DNA from: Deltaproteobacteria bacterium RIFOXYD12_FULL_56_24
GTDB lineage: Bacteria > Desulfobacterota > Desulfobulbia > Desulfobulbales > Desulfurivibrionaceae
Length of the DNA: 43,717 bases
Direction: 5' to 3'
NCBI GenBank assembly: GCA_001799285.1
Contig: MGTD01000051.1
Coordinates: 1-43,717, forward strand
Shown here: positions 17,019 to 26,076 of the stretch, one piece after another
Numbering within the stretch: position 1 is the first letter of the stretch
Layout of the letters: every line of letters begins with the position of its first letter
Notes under the pieces: generated by a model
The model's database searches: none
What the model was told of the DNA's origin: nothing
Seen by the model: only the letters and a program-made list of their open reading frames with translations
Position numbers and translations under genes: made by a program

Positions 17019-17701
17019 AAAACGGTTTTTTATATAAGATATTGCTGGCCGTTGCGCCTTGGCTCTATGCCGGGGTGAGCCGGGTGCTTTTCGCCACTTG
17101 CCGGGTTCGGGTGCATGGGGCTGAACATCTGGGGCAATGCGAGGCGCAGGCAAAACCCTTTGTCGCGGTGTTCTGGCATTACAGCGTGTTTACCGCCGTG
17201 GAATTGCTCCGCAGCCGGGGGGGGCTGGGCTGGACCGCCATGGTCAGCGCCAGCCAGGACGGTGAGTTCGTGGCCAGGATTCTTGCCCGGCAAGGGGTCG
17301 TTCCCCTGCGCGGTTCCCGTAACCGGGGCGGGCTTGCCGCGCTCAAGGGGTTGATCGGCCTGCTGCGCCAGGGCTATAATGCGGCCATCGTTGCCGACGG
17401 CTCCCAGGGACCGCCCCGGATCATGCAGGCCGGGGCCATCCTCCTTGCCGGGAAAAGCGGGGCGCCCATCCTGCCCATGGCGGTGGCGGCGGACCGCTAC
17501 TGGGCCTTTCGCAGCTGGGATCGCACCGTGTTGCCCAAGCCATTTGCTCAGCTTGATCTTTGGTACGGCGAACCCATGATCGTGCCGGAAAAAGCCGGGG
17601 CGGAAGAGATCGAACGATTCCGCCTGGAGATGGAATACCGGCTCAATGGTCTGTATGCCCAGGCTTGGAGCCGGCTTGGCAAGGGCAGCCATGACGCGTA
17701 G
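17009..17701 (+). CDS. Lysophospholipid acyltransferase family protein (DUF374)
   Basis: The 230-aa protein matches the DUF374 branch of the acyltransferase superfamily. An N-terminal hydrophobic segment (about 8-30) is followed by [54 protein letters not shown] and [13 protein letters not shown]. Members are thought to acylate lipids of the envelope, possibly lipid A precursors; the substrate is not established. The ATG overlaps the uvrB stop by 10 bp, so translation is probably coupled. The functional link to repair is not obvious. Confidence 0.85.
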   Translation: MAVKNGFLYKILLAVAPWLYAGVSRVLFATCRVRVHGAEHLGQCEAQAKPFVAVFWHYSVFTAVELLRSRGGLGWTAMVSASQDGEFVARILARQGVVPLRGSRNRGGLAALKGLIGLLRQGYNAAIVADGSQGPPRIMQAGAILLAGKSGAPILPMAVAADRYWAFRSWDRTVLPKPFAQLDLWYGEPMIVPEKAGAEEIERFRLEMEYRLNGLYAQAWSRLGKGSHDA

Positions 17702-17711
17702 CCACCGTCTG

Positions 17712-17863
17712 GTAACCGATAACGGGTCAAACCAATAAAGGTCAAATAACCACGGAACAAGCGGTCACAGGGGGCCGCAGATTGCGGCAAGCGGGACGGC
17801 GATGCGTACTTTTGTCCGTGAGCCGGACCGATCGCCGCAAGATGTGGTGCCCTGTGATCGCTT
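17712..17863 (-). repeat. Palindromic repeat A, copy 4 (class II arms, reverse orientation)
   Basis: The outer arms AAGCGGTCACAGGG (17759-17772) and CCCTGTGATCGCTT (17850-17863) pair at 13 of 14 positions. Inside are TTGCGGC/GCCGCAA and a GATGCGTAC element. In its own orientation the tail lies to the left and ends in GTAACCGATAACGGG (17712-17726), the reverse complement of a right-arm-like sequence. It begins 10 bp after the acyltransferase stop. Confidence 0.85.
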
Positions 17864-17887
17864 ACATCGTCTGGGCCGGGGAGGGTT

Positions 17888-18928
17888 ATGGCAATGCCGC
17901 ATACCTTGAAGAACAAAAGCGTCCTGGCCGGTTTTTTTCTCCTGGTGGTGACCGCCATCGGCACCTGGGGCTATTACCTGTTGGGATATCTGGAGCATGG
18001 AAGCCCGCTCTGGTCGTTGGGCGATTGTTTTTATATGACGGTCATCACCCTTACCACCGTGGGCTTCGGGGAAATCCTTGATCTGGCAAACGTGGCCGGG
18101 GCCAGGCTGTTTACGATCTTCATCCTCTTGAGCGGCCTGGGGCTTGCCGCCTATTTTGTTTCCACCCTTACCGCCTTCCTGGTCGAGGGCGAACTCACCA
18201 ATGTGTTCTGGAGAAAAAAGATGGCGCAGCAGATTCGTAAGCTTTCCGGCCATATCATTGTCTGCGGGGTGGGGCGCATCGGTTGTTCCATCATGGAGGA
18301 GCTGCAGCGGACCAATACTTCCTTCGTGGTCATCGATCCGGATGAGCAGCGGATTCGGAGGCTGCAGGTGCAATTGGGCGATTTCCCGGCGGTGCTGGGG
18401 GATGCGACCCATGCCGGGGATCTGGAGGAAGCGATGGTGGCCACGGCCATGGGCGTGATCTCCACCCTGGGCGATGACAAGGACAACCTCTGCGTGGTGG
18501 TGACCTGCCGCCAGCTCAATCCCACGCTGCGCATCATTTCGAGCTGCAAGGATGCCGAATTCGCCGGCAAGCTCGAGCTGATCGGGGCCGAGGTGGTGAT
18601 GCCAAACGCCATCGGCGGGCTGCGCATCGCTTCCCAGATGCTGCGGCCCCAGGTGGTCAGGTATCTTGATCTCATGCTGCGGGATAAAAAATGTCCGGTC
18701 CGCATCGCAGATGTTACCCTGAGCGAGGGCTCGAATCTGCTCGGTGAGCCGTTGAGCGCGATCAATTTTGACGATTTCGGGCCGTTGCTGGTCATGGCCA
18801 TCATCCGCAAGGACAATCCCTCTCCCCTTTATAACCCGCAGCGGTCGGTGGGGTTGCTGGAGGGCGACACCCTGGTAGTGCAGACGGATATCGATTCTCT
18901 GGAGCGGTTTCGACGGCTGCATGCTTGA
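17888..18928 (+). CDS. Potassium channel with RCK (TrkA-N/TrkA-C) domains, first copy
   Basis: The 346-aa protein has two membrane helices (about 11-33 and 73-97) around a pore loop with selectivity filter TVGFG (57-61). An RCK domain follows (HIIVCGVGRIGCSIMEEL, with the acidic VVIDPD at the end of strand 2) and a TrkA-C domain (about 270-345). Such channels assemble as tetramers in the inner membrane, with ligand-gated RCK rings in the cytoplasm. The GFG filter in place of GYG is seen in some K+ channels. Two ATGs (17888 and 17894) are possible starts. A homologous channel lies 1.7 kb downstream, beyond adk. Confidence 0.92.
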   Translation: MAMPHTLKNKSVLAGFFLLVVTAIGTWGYYLLGYLEHGSPLWSLGDCFYMTVITLTTVGFGEILDLANVAGARLFTIFILLSGLGLAAYFVSTLTAFLVEGELTNVFWRKKMAQQIRKLSGHIIVCGVGRIGCSIMEELQRTNTSFVVIDPDEQRIRRLQVQLGDFPAVLGDATHAGDLEEAMVATAMGVISTLGDDKDNLCVVVTCRQLNPTLRIISSCKDAEFAGKLELIGAEVVMPNAIGGLRIASQMLRPQVVRYLDLMLRDKKCPVRIADVTLSEGSNLLGEPLSAINFDDFGPLLVMAIIRKDNPSPLYNPQRSVGLLEGDTLVVQTDIDSLERFRRLHA

Positions 18929-18980
18929 GGGAAGGGGCTTGGGGCAGGGGGTGGTTGCGGCGTGAAGAGTGAAAAAAATG

Positions 18981-19133
18981 TAAGCGGACACAGGGCACCA
19001 CATCTTGCGGCGATCGGTCCGGCTTACGTACAAAAGTACGCATCGCCGTCCCGCTTGCCGCAACCTGCGGCACCCTGTGTCCGCTTATTCCGTGGTTATT
19101 TTACTTCCGGAGTACTCCCCCGTGAGTGGTTAC
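18981..19133 (+). repeat. Palindromic repeat A, copy 5 (class II arms, perfect)
   Basis: The outer arms TAAGCGGACACAGGG (18981-18995) and CCCTGTGTCCGCTTA (19073-19087) are perfectly complementary over 15 bp. Inside, TTGCGGC pairs with GCCGCAA, and ACGTAC-AAAA-GTACG forms the apex. A right-arm-like sequence, CCCGTGAGTGGTTAC, follows at 19119-19133. This is the clearest class II copy. It lies 52 bp after the first K+ channel gene. Confidence 0.9.
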
Positions 19134-19175
19134 AAAAAAATGAGGTGAGGGACATGCGTCCCCACCCCATTTTTT
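19134..19175. terminator. Bidirectional rho-independent terminator
   Basis: A GC-rich imperfect stem (ATGAGGTGAGGGAC with GTCCCCACCCCAT, one mismatch and one bulge, loop ATGC) is flanked by an A-run on the left and a T-run on the right. It can therefore end transcripts from both the plus strand (first K+ channel) and the minus strand (adk). A second small perfect hairpin, AGCCTG-GAA-CAGGCT, lies at 19184-19198. Confidence 0.8.
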
Positions 19176-19208
19176 GCAGATAAAGCCTGGAACAGGCTGG
19201 TCTGTTGT

Positions 19209-19889
19209 TTAAGCCAACTGGTTCAGGATCGACTCGGTAACCGCCTTGATGGAGATTGAACCGTCCACGGAGATCACCTTGGCGCCGCCTGCCTTCTTGA
19301 AATAGTTGACTGCGGCCATGGTGCCGGTTTTGTCATCGTAGTAAATGTCGTGCCGCTTGTTGATCGCCTCTTCGTCCTGGTCGTCGGCCCGGGCGCTCAA
19401 GTCGCCGCCGCACACCCGGCAGACCAGCTTGCCATCTTTTTCCACCGGTTTGATGGCTTCGAAGGCGATGTGGTTGGGGTGGTTGTTGTCGTTGGCGCAG
19501 AGGCGGCGGCCCATGATGCGCTCCTTGGCGATCTGGCGGTCGAGCAGGATCTCCACCACATAGCTCAGCGGCATGTCCGCCTCTTTCAGCGCCTTGTCCA
19601 GCGCCTCGGCCTGGGCCAGGGAACGGGGAAAGCCGTCCAGCAGCCAGCCCTTGGCCTTGGATTTCTTCAGGGTCTCGAGAACCATGGGAATGGTGATCTC
19701 GTCGGGAACCAGATCGCCGCGCTCGATAAAGGCCTTGGCCTTCATGCCCAGCTCGGTGCCGCCCTTGATGTGTTCGCGGAAGATGGCGCCTGATTCAATA
19801 TGGTCGATGTTGTACTTGTCCTTGACAATGGCGCCCTGGGTGCCCTTGCCGCTGCCATTTGGCCCGAAAGCCAGAATATTTACCGCCAT
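19209..19889 (-). CDS. adk: Adenylate kinase with metal-binding LID
   Basis: Adk interconverts ATP, AMP and ADP in the cytoplasm. The 226-aa protein has the P-loop GPNGSGKGTQ (9-18; most family members have GPPGAGKGTQ), the AMP-site SGAIFREH near 33, and LLDGFPRS near 83. The LID carries Cys131, His137, Cys157 and Cys160 (Cys-X5-His-X19-Cys-X2-Cys). This resembles the Cys/His/Cys/Cys site described for Desulfovibrio gigas Adk, which binds zinc, cobalt or iron, rather than a four-cysteine LID. AAAGGAG precedes the ATG. The gene stands alone, between two K+ channel genes transcribed the other way, with its own terminator. Confidence 0.95.
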   Translation of the reverse strand: MAVNILAFGPNGSGKGTQGAIVKDKYNIDHIESGAIFREHIKGGTELGMKAKAFIERGDLVPDEITIPMVLETLKKSKAKGWLLDGFPRSLAQAEALDKALKEADMPLSYVVEILLDRQIAKERIMGRRLCANDNNHPNHIAFEAIKPVEKDGKLVCRVCGGDLSARADDQDEEAINKRHDIYYDDKTGTMAAVNYFKKAGGAKVISVDGSISIKAVTESILNQLA

Positions 19890-20300
19890 GATTATTCTCC
19901 TTTATCAATACAGGGTATGTTGGCGGGAACGCCGGATGCGCCCCGCTCCACGGACATGAATGAGTCTTGTTGCGGAACTGTGTGCTTTTGGGATTGTTGC
20001 GAGTCCGTCTAAGCCATTGTCAAAAAATAACATGGCCGTTTTAGGCAGCCAGATCGCATAAGGAGCCGTAAAGTAAAGCAACATAAAAGGCCATATTATT
20101 TCTGAACGGCTCATAAATGCACGCAAGGAAGAAACAACTAAGGATTATATACCGAAATATTGCTTGAGGCCAGAAAAAATATTTTCCCGAGGCGGACGAT
20201 GGGCGTGGCGGAGCGCGGTTCTCACGCTGGCGGAGGGTGAAGGCGGGCAAGGGATGGCAAGAAGCCTTGCCGAGCAAAAAAAACCTGGGCTTGGCTCGGT
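19890..20300. other. Intergenic region upstream of adk, no gene recognised
   Basis: About 410 bp lie between the adk start and a small minus-strand gene. Composition shifts from AT-rich (20025-20180) to GC-rich (20185-20260). Frames present on both strands are short and have unlikely protein composition. The adk promoter must lie here on the minus strand, but no convincing -35/-10 pair was found. Confidence 0.55.
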
Positions 20301-20417
20301 TCAGCTTGCGTTATGCAATGCACAGAATTCCTTGATCAGCAGTTTGCGGGCGACCAGTTCCAGCTTGAAATAAAAAGGGCTTTGCATCAGAATCCGTATG
20401 GCTTTTTGCTGGGTCAT
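20301..20417 (-). CDS. Small protein, 38 aa
   Basis: The frame MTQQKAIRILMQSPFYFKLE continues through LVARKLLIKEFC to ALHNAS and a stop. It has AAGGGGGG 8 nt upstream of the ATG and an amphipathic, helix-like composition with a single Cys. Its look (SPFY...L...R..LIKEFC) is that of a conserved small soluble protein rather than a chance frame, but I cannot assign a function. It points away from the second K+ channel gene. Confidence 0.5.
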   Translation of the reverse strand: MTQQKAIRILMQSPFYFKLELVARKLLIKEFCALHNAS

Positions 20418-20572
20418 GGCTTTATCCCCCCTTGGGAATGGTTGGTCGCGGCATCCTTTGTCATTTACTTATCTTATCGGAGGTTGGGCGGATAAACTTG
20501 ATTGTGGAAACGAAAGGGCTGCAGGTCAGGGGAGGAAAAAGATGGCCCCTGCATGATGGCTTTTCTTACTCG

Positions 20573-20601
20573 TTGATACCATTAAAAAAATACAGCATAA
20601 T
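20573..20601 (+). promoter_or_regulatory. Putative sigma-70 promoter of the second K+ channel gene
   Basis: TTGATA (20573-20578) and CATAAT (20596-20601) are separated by 17 bp in an A-rich stretch, about 75 bp upstream of the start codon. Each box matches five of six consensus positions. Confidence 0.55.
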
Positions 20602-20675
20602 AGCCGGGATAATAATATTGTTGCAGATGGTGGAGCTTTCAGGTCTGCCGGGGCGGGATAATCTTCGAGGGATGC

Positions 20676-21662
20676 ATGCAAAAAATCTTTTTCGCCGTTT
20701 TCATGCTGGTCGTGATTCTCTGCATCGGCACGGGCGGCTACATGCTGATCGAACACGGCTCTTTTATCGACAGCCTGTACATGTCGGTGATCACCATCAC
20801 CACGGTGGGCTATGGGGAGATCATCCCCCTGAGCTCGGCGGGCAGGGGGTTTACCATCTGTCTTATCCTGGTCGGGGTCGGCTTTGTCCTCTATCTGGTG
20901 GGCGAGGTTACGGAGTCCATGGTGGAAGTGGGCTTGCGGAAAATCAGGGGGAGGAACAACATGGAAAAGCGGGTGGCGGCCTTGAAAGGCCATTATATTG
21001 TCTGCGGCTTTGGTCGGATCGGCAAGGTGATCTGCAAGAATTTCGAAGAAAACAAACTCCCTTTTGTCATCGTGGAAAGTGATCCCCAGGAGGTGCAGAA
21101 GATCGATGACCTCGGTTATCTGGCCCTGGCCGGCGACGCTTCCAGTGACGAGATGCTGCTTAAAGCCGGGATCAAGGAGGCCAAGGGGCTGATCGCCGTG
21201 GTTTCCTCCGATGCGGAAAACGTCTACATCATTCTTTCGGCCAGGGGGCTTAAGGCTGATCTTTTCATCATGGCCCGTTCCAGCGGGGCGGATGGCTCGG
21301 AGATCAAGTTGCTGCGGGCCGGTGCCGACAAGGTGATTTCTCCATATTTCATCGGAGCCTGCCGCATGGCCCAGCTCGTCGTGCGGCCTACGGTGGTAGA
21401 TTTCCTCGATCTCACCGTGCCCAGCGGGAATCTGGGTTTGCGCCTTGAGGAGATGCGAGTTTCCGCGCATTCATCTTTTGTCGGCAACAGGCTGATGGAT
21501 TCCGGACTTCGCAAGAAATACGACCTTATCGTCGTCGCCATCAAGAGGGAACAGGGGGAGATGCAGTTCAACCCCAAGCCGGAAACCCTTATTCTCCAAG
21601 GAGACATCCTGGTCGTGCTTGGTGAGCATGAGCATATTACGGCACTTGAAAAGGAGCTGTGA
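20676..21662 (+). CDS. Potassium channel with RCK (TrkA-N/TrkA-C) domains, second copy
   Basis: The 328-aa protein has helix 1 (about 4-24), pore loop with TVGYG (43-47) and helix 2 (about 57-77). The RCK domain starts HYIVCGFGRIGKVICKNFEE and has FVIVESD at the acidic nucleotide-binding position. A TrkA-C domain covers about 245-325. It has the same architecture as the channel at 17888 but differs in the filter (GYG instead of GFG) and much of the cytoplasmic part, so it is a diverged paralogue rather than a recent copy. GAGGG lies just before the ATG. Repeat copy 6 begins 2 bp after its stop codon. Confidence 0.92.
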   Translation: MQKIFFAVFMLVVILCIGTGGYMLIEHGSFIDSLYMSVITITTVGYGEIIPLSSAGRGFTICLILVGVGFVLYLVGEVTESMVEVGLRKIRGRNNMEKRVAALKGHYIVCGFGRIGKVICKNFEENKLPFVIVESDPQEVQKIDDLGYLALAGDASSDEMLLKAGIKEAKGLIAVVSSDAENVYIILSARGLKADLFIMARSSGADGSEIKLLRAGADKVISPYFIGACRMAQLVVRPTVVDFLDLTVPSGNLGLRLEEMRVSAHSSFVGNRLMDSGLRKKYDLIVVAIKREQGEMQFNPKPETLILQGDILVVLGEHEHITALEKEL

Positions 21663-21664
21663 TC

Positions 21665-21820
21665 GTAACCGTTCAGCAGCACCACATCTTCGGACGATCG
21701 GCCCGGCTTACGTACACGAGGTACGCAGCGCCGATCCGCTTGTCCAAATCTGCGGCACTGCTGAACAGTTACATTCCGGCTGTTATTGGTGCTTTGGTGA
21801 CCGCCCCGGTGAACGGTTAC
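21665..21820 (+). repeat. Palindromic repeat A, copy 6 (class I arms)
   Basis: The outer arms GTAACCGTTCAGCAG (21665-21679) and CTGCTGAACAGTTAC (21758-21772) pair at 14 of 15 positions. The apex is ACGTAC-ACGAG-GTACGC. A further right-arm-like sequence, CCGGTGAACGGTTAC, lies at 21806-21820. It begins 2 bp after the stop codon of the second K+ channel gene. Confidence 0.88.
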
Positions 21821-21945
21821 GCTGTGATTATTTGGTACCGTTGGCAACCTGGCCGCGCAGTTGAAGATTTTTTCCCTGCTGGCCGATAGGATAAGGGACA
21901 GGAGCTTTAAGTTCGGTTTTTTTTCTTTCGTGGGTGGTGCGCGCA

Positions 21946-23385
21946 ATGGCAAGTGAAAAACTTTTTAAGGGCGGGCTTGAGATCCAGAACGGCACTTTTG
22001 TCATGACGGTTGCCAAGGACCGCCTCCAGGCCGTGGTCACCCCCAAAAGCGCCATGGCGGGAGTGGGGCTGGACCAAGGGATGCTCCAGAAGGAACTTGC
22101 CGAGAACGGGATTGTCTCCGGGGTGTTGCCTTCCCCCCAACCGAGGGCAGACGGCTCATTTATTGTGGCCAAGGGAGAGCCTCCGGTGCCTGGGGAGAAC
22201 GCCAGGGTGAAGATGCATGTTAAAGTAGCCATCCCCGGCCATCAGCGAAGCAATCCGGATAATGATCGGGTCGATTATCGAGAGCTCGGCAGTATCGTCA
22301 ATGTCGCCAAGGACCAGCTGTTGCTGGAAAAAATCGCGCCGACTCTGGGCAAGGCCGGCCAGGATGTCTTCGGGATAGGCATCCCTGCTAAACCGGGAAA
22401 AGACAGCAAGCTTAAGTATGGCAAAGGGGTCACTCCTTCGCCTGACGAGACGAAGATTTTTGCCGCGCTTGACGGCAAATTTGTCATGGCAGAAGGCAAG
22501 CCCACGGTTTTAGACGAACATTCTATTAACGGCGATGTGGATATGAAGGTGGGAAACATCGTCTTCGGTGGCGCCAAACTGGTGATCAGCGGCGAGGTTC
22601 TTCCCGGATTCAGCGTTAAATGCCGGGGTGATATCAAGATCGGACAGGGGGTCAGCAATTCTTCCGTCATGGCCGGAGGCACCATTACTGTGATGGGCGG
22701 AGTGGTCGGTGAGGATTCGCGTCTGCGGGCTAAAGGCGACATCATTGTTGAATTCGTGGAGAGTGGTCCCAAAGTGGAAACGGCAAACTGTCTCCGGGTC
22801 ACGGACGTACTCTTGCAGGCGAACGCCAGTGTAGGCAAGGATCTGATCGCCACCCAGGGAAAAGGAACGATCATCGGCGGTAAGATTATCGCCGCGGGCT
22901 CCGTGCATGTCAAGGAGCTGGGGTGTGACGCCGAGGTGATCACCGAGGTTTGTGTCGGGTTGGTTCCTTCCCTTCAGATCAAGAAAAAGGAAGTTGACGA
23001 GAATCTCAACCTCTGGTCAGACCGGCTGAACGAGGTGATCAAGAATATCAGCGCCCTTGAGAAGATCAAGAAGGAGCTGGCGGGGAAATTGCCCGAGGAC
23101 AAAAGCACTCTGCTGGCCAAGTGCAAGATCTTCATGCCCAAGGCCATGGAAAAGGTTGACGCCCTGATCGAAGAAGACAAGGCGCTGGATCTGGAATTTG
23201 AGCAGATGGTAAACGAGCAGGTGTATGTCTATGGCAACCTCTTCCCTGGGGTGGTGGTTAAGATAGGCAATCTGGTTCGGTCTATAACCATTGAGGAAGA
23301 GCGATCGGTTATTTATTTCGACAAGGCAAGCCACCAGATTTTGGTACGGAAAATGACTGCTGACGAGCTGGCGGCCATGCCGTAA
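21946..23385 (+). CDS. FapA-type DUF342 protein
   Basis: The frame opens at a GTG (21934); the ATG at 21946 (MASEKLFKGG) was preferred, giving 479 aa. The N-terminal ~190 residues and the Gly-rich central repeats (VFGGAKLVISGEVLPG, SSVMAGGTITVMGGVV) fit the DUF342/FapA family, whose centre folds as a right-handed beta-helix. A coiled-coil segment (about 350-420, KKKEVDENLNLWSDRLNEV) follows. FapA proteins are often called flagellar assembly protein A, but no flagellar gene is nearby, and the role here is open. The TAA stop is contributed by the first bases of repeat copy 7. Confidence 0.85.
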   Translation: MASEKLFKGGLEIQNGTFVMTVAKDRLQAVVTPKSAMAGVGLDQGMLQKELAENGIVSGVLPSPQPRADGSFIVAKGEPPVPGENARVKMHVKVAIPGHQRSNPDNDRVDYRELGSIVNVAKDQLLLEKIAPTLGKAGQDVFGIGIPAKPGKDSKLKYGKGVTPSPDETKIFAALDGKFVMAEGKPTVLDEHSINGDVDMKVGNIVFGGAKLVISGEVLPGFSVKCRGDIKIGQGVSNSSVMAGGTITVMGGVVGEDSRLRAKGDIIVEFVESGPKVETANCLRVTDVLLQANASVGKDLIATQGKGTIIGGKIIAAGSVHVKELGCDAEVITEVCVGLVPSLQIKKKEVDENLNLWSDRLNEVIKNISALEKIKKELAGKLPEDKSTLLAKCKIFMPKAMEKVDALIEEDKALDLEFEQMVNEQVYVYGNLFPGVVVKIGNLVRSITIEEERSVIYFDKASHQILVRKMTADELAAMP

Positions 23386-23536
23386 GCGCTCACAGGGCAC
23401 CGCATCTTGCGGCGATCGGGCCGTCTCGCGTACGTAAAGTACGCGTCGCCGTCCCGCTTGCCGCAATCTGCAGCACCCTGAGACCGCTTGTTTCGGGGTT
23501 GTATTTCCTTTTGGGGCTTACCCTGTGCGAGCTTAC
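23384..23536 (+). repeat. Palindromic repeat A, copy 7 (class II arms)
   Basis: The outer arms AAGCGCTCACAGGG (23384-23397) and CCCTGAGACCGCTT (23476-23489) are mostly complementary. TTGCGGC pairs with GCCGCAA, and CGCGTAC-GTAAA-GTACGCG forms a longer apex than in other copies. The tail ends in CCCTGTGCGAGCTTAC (23521-23536). Its left end overlaps the stop codon of the DUF342 gene. Confidence 0.9.
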
Positions 23537-23575
23537 GCCATGCCTGCCTGAACTTGCTTTCTCCGGCGGATGGGG

Positions 23576-24061
23576 CTAATTGGTGGTACTGATCGCCTGG
23601 CCGCGGGAGGTAAAGGAGATTCCTTGCTGCGATTCCGCGCCGATCATGATGGTCTCGACCAGCACCGGGTTGACCGCCTTGTCTGATTTCCATTCAACCA
23701 CGAAGTTGGCGCCGGAGCCGCCACTCTTGTCTTTCTGCGGCACCACAAAGCGGATCGATTCCCAAGGGGTGAGGAGGACCTGACGCTCCAGATATTTTCT
23801 GATTCGCTTCCCCTTGGTGTCGTAATAGTCCGCAGCGGTTATGGTGATGGGGTGTTTGGCATCGATGTTCCTGATGCTCAGGGTAACGGTCAGCAGGAAG
23901 GGCCGCTCGCGGTTGCCCACGTAGATATGGGAATAGGCGGGCACATACACGGTTTGCCCCCGGGAAAGATTAATGGTTTCTTCGGCATGGGCGCCGCTAA
24001 GGGGGAGAAGAAGCAAAAGCGCCAACAGAATTAAGACAAACAGACCGCGGTTTCTCTTCAT
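23576..24061 (-). CDS. Secreted DUF3124 protein
   Basis: The 161-aa protein has a signal peptide (about 1-26, [20 protein letters not shown], cleaved after GAHA). A beta-rich domain follows with conserved-looking stretches [38 protein letters not shown] and [12 protein letters not shown]. These match the DUF3124 family of exported proteins of unknown function. The start codon overlaps the stop of the KefB-like antiporter gene by 4 bp, so translation is probably coupled, which hints at an envelope role connected to ion transport. No active site is apparent. Confidence 0.85.
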   Translation of the reverse strand: MKRNRGLFVLILLALLLLLPLSGAHAEETINLSRGQTVYVPAYSHIYVGNRERPFLLTVTLSIRNIDAKHPITITAADYYDTKGKRIRKYLERQVLLTPWESIRFVVPQKDKSGGSGANFVVEWKSDKAVNPVLVETIMIGAESQQGISFTSRGQAISTTN

Positions 24062-26058
24062 ATTTTTTCCTCCATGCTGCTATTTGACGGCAACTTTTTT
24101 GCCAGGCTATCCGCCATCTTTTTGAAGGCGAGCCGCTCCTGCTTGTTCCCAACCACCGCGATTAGATCCCCCTCTGTAAAACAGTACTCCGCTTTTGGGT
24201 TGGAGTGAAATTCTTTTTTGTGCATCACTCCCACCAGCGAAGCGCCTGTTTTGGTGCGGACCGCTGCCTCCTTGATACTTACGCCGATCAGGGGGCTTGT
24301 GGGGGTGATCTCCACCCAGGAAATTTCCAGCAGGTTTTTGATGGTGTTCAGTCTGGTAAGAAGCTGGTAGTTCTGCTGAGAATACATTGGCGTGTACATC
24401 TTCTGCCGGATCTCATCGGTGTATTGCTGGATGACCGGTACGGGAATATCCAGATGCAGCAAGGCCTGTCTCGCGATCTCAAGCCCGGCTTCCATCTCCG
24501 GCAGCACCACCATATAGACCCCGTTTTCATACAATTGCCTGGTCTGCGCCACCCCCTCGGCCCTGGCCACGATATGCAGGTCCGGGTTCAAGCGGTGGGC
24601 CAGCCGGACGATGGCCTGGCTGACCACCACTGAGGGAGTGGTAATCAGGAGAAGCCTGGCCGTGGCCACATGCGCGGCATCGATTGTCGTGGGCTGGCTC
24701 ATGTCGCCGAAGATTACCGGGAAATTGGCAGCTTTGCATTCCAGCATCCGTTGATGGTTCAATTCGACAAGGACACAGGGCACGGATAGTTCGTTGAGGA
24801 TCCGGGCAATATGTTGCCCGACCCTGCCGCCGCCGGCGATGACCACGTGGTCCGTGAGGTCGTGACTGGGGAGGTTTTCGGTCTGCAATGGCTCGGGGCG
24901 GGAGAACCGCCTTTTCAAGGCATACAGGGGAGTTGTCAGGGCCGAGGCCAGGGGGGTGGCCACCATGCTGAGCACCGAAACGGCCAGAATCAGGGAATAG
25001 AGGTTCTGGTCAATGGCTTGCGCCTCAAGGCCGACCCTGGCCAGGACAAAGGAGAACTCGCCCACCTGGAAAAGGCCGAATCCCACCGCCAGGGGGATGA
25101 CGTTGCCGTAGCCGAAGAGGTGGGCCAGAAAAAAGAAGATTAAACCCTTGGCCAGACCGATGGCCAGGAGCAGGAAAAGAATCTGGTCCCAGTGGGCAAA
25201 GAGGAAGGCCGGATCGAGGAGCATGCCCACCGAGGTAAAAAACAGCAGCCCGAAGATGTCCCGCAGGGGAATGATATCGCTCAACGCCTGGTGGCCGTAA
25301 TCGGACTCGCTGAGCACCATGCCGGCGACAAAGGCGCCGAAGGCGAAGGAGAGGCCGAAGAGATGGGTGGCGTAGCCGATGCCTAAGCCGATGGCCGTGG
25401 TGGAGAGGATGAAGAGTTCTCTGGAGTTCCACTGGGCCACCGTGGCCAGCAGCCAGGGGAGGATTCTGGTGCCCAGATAGAGCATCACCGCGAGGAAGAT
25501 AATGGACTTGCCCACCGCTATGGCCAGCAGGGGCAACCCCGCCTCGGGATTGCCCAGCTGCGGCAGGATGATCATCATCGGGATCACCGCCAGATCCTGG
25601 ACGATGAGGATGCCGATCATCACCCGGCTGGAGAGGGTTCCCATCAGCCCTCTGCCGGTCAGGGTTTTGAGGGTCACCATGGTGCTGGACAGGGAAATCA
25701 GGGCGCCGAACCAGAGGGCCTGGGCCGGGGGGTAACCGAAATATCTGCCCAGGCCGAAACCAAAGGAGATGCTGAGCACGATCTGAACCGGGGTGCCGAA
25801 CAGGGCGATGTTGCGGACCGGTTTGAGTTCGCTTAAGGAAAATTCCAGGCCGAGGGCAAAGAGCAGCAGGGCCACGCCGATTTCGGCCAGCAACTCGATT
25901 TGATGGATGTCGCCGACGGTGATCCCCCCGGTGTACGGCCCCACCACGACCCCGGCGAGGATGTAGCCCAGGATCAGCGGCTGCTTGAGCCGTTGGGCGA
26001 TAAGCGCCCCTATCAGGGCGGCCACCACGATGATGACGATGTCGGCGACTATTCCCAT
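24058..26058 (-). CDS. KefB-like monovalent cation:proton antiporter (CPA2) with RCK domain
   Basis: The start at 26058 ([20 protein letters not shown]) has AGGAA upstream; the longer open frame to 26172 runs into repeat copy 8 and is not protein-like. The 666-aa protein has about 12 membrane helices (residues 3-385, with [15 protein letters not shown] and [11 protein letters not shown]). A TrkA-N domain follows ([17 protein letters not shown] near 425), then a TrkA-C domain near the C terminus. It would exchange K+ or Na+ for H+ under cytoplasmic ligand control; ion and ligand cannot be told. It overlaps the DUF3124 gene by 4 bp. Confidence 0.92.
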   Translation of the reverse strand: MGIVADIVIIVVAALIGALIAQRLKQPLILGYILAGVVVGPYTGGITVGDIHQIELLAEIGVALLLFALGLEFSLSELKPVRNIALFGTPVQIVLSISFGFGLGRYFGYPPAQALWFGALISLSSTMVTLKTLTGRGLMGTLSSRVMIGILIVQDLAVIPMMIILPQLGNPEAGLPLLAIAVGKSIIFLAVMLYLGTRILPWLLATVAQWNSRELFILSTTAIGLGIGYATHLFGLSFAFGAFVAGMVLSESDYGHQALSDIIPLRDIFGLLFFTSVGMLLDPAFLFAHWDQILFLLLAIGLAKGLIFFFLAHLFGYGNVIPLAVGFGLFQVGEFSFVLARVGLEAQAIDQNLYSLILAVSVLSMVATPLASALTTPLYALKRRFSRPEPLQTENLPSHDLTDHVVIAGGGRVGQHIARILNELSVPCVLVELNHQRMLECKAANFPVIFGDMSQPTTIDAAHVATARLLLITTPSVVVSQAIVRLAHRLNPDLHIVARAEGVAQTRQLYENGVYMVVLPEMEAGLEIARQALLHLDIPVPVIQQYTDEIRQKMYTPMYSQQNYQLLTRLNTIKNLLEISWVEITPTSPLIGVSIKEAAVRTKTGASLVGVMHKKEFHSNPKAEYCFTEGDLIAVVGNKQERLAFKKMADSLAKKLPSNSSMEEKI

Positions 26059-26076
26059 GCAGGTTCCTGTGATTGT

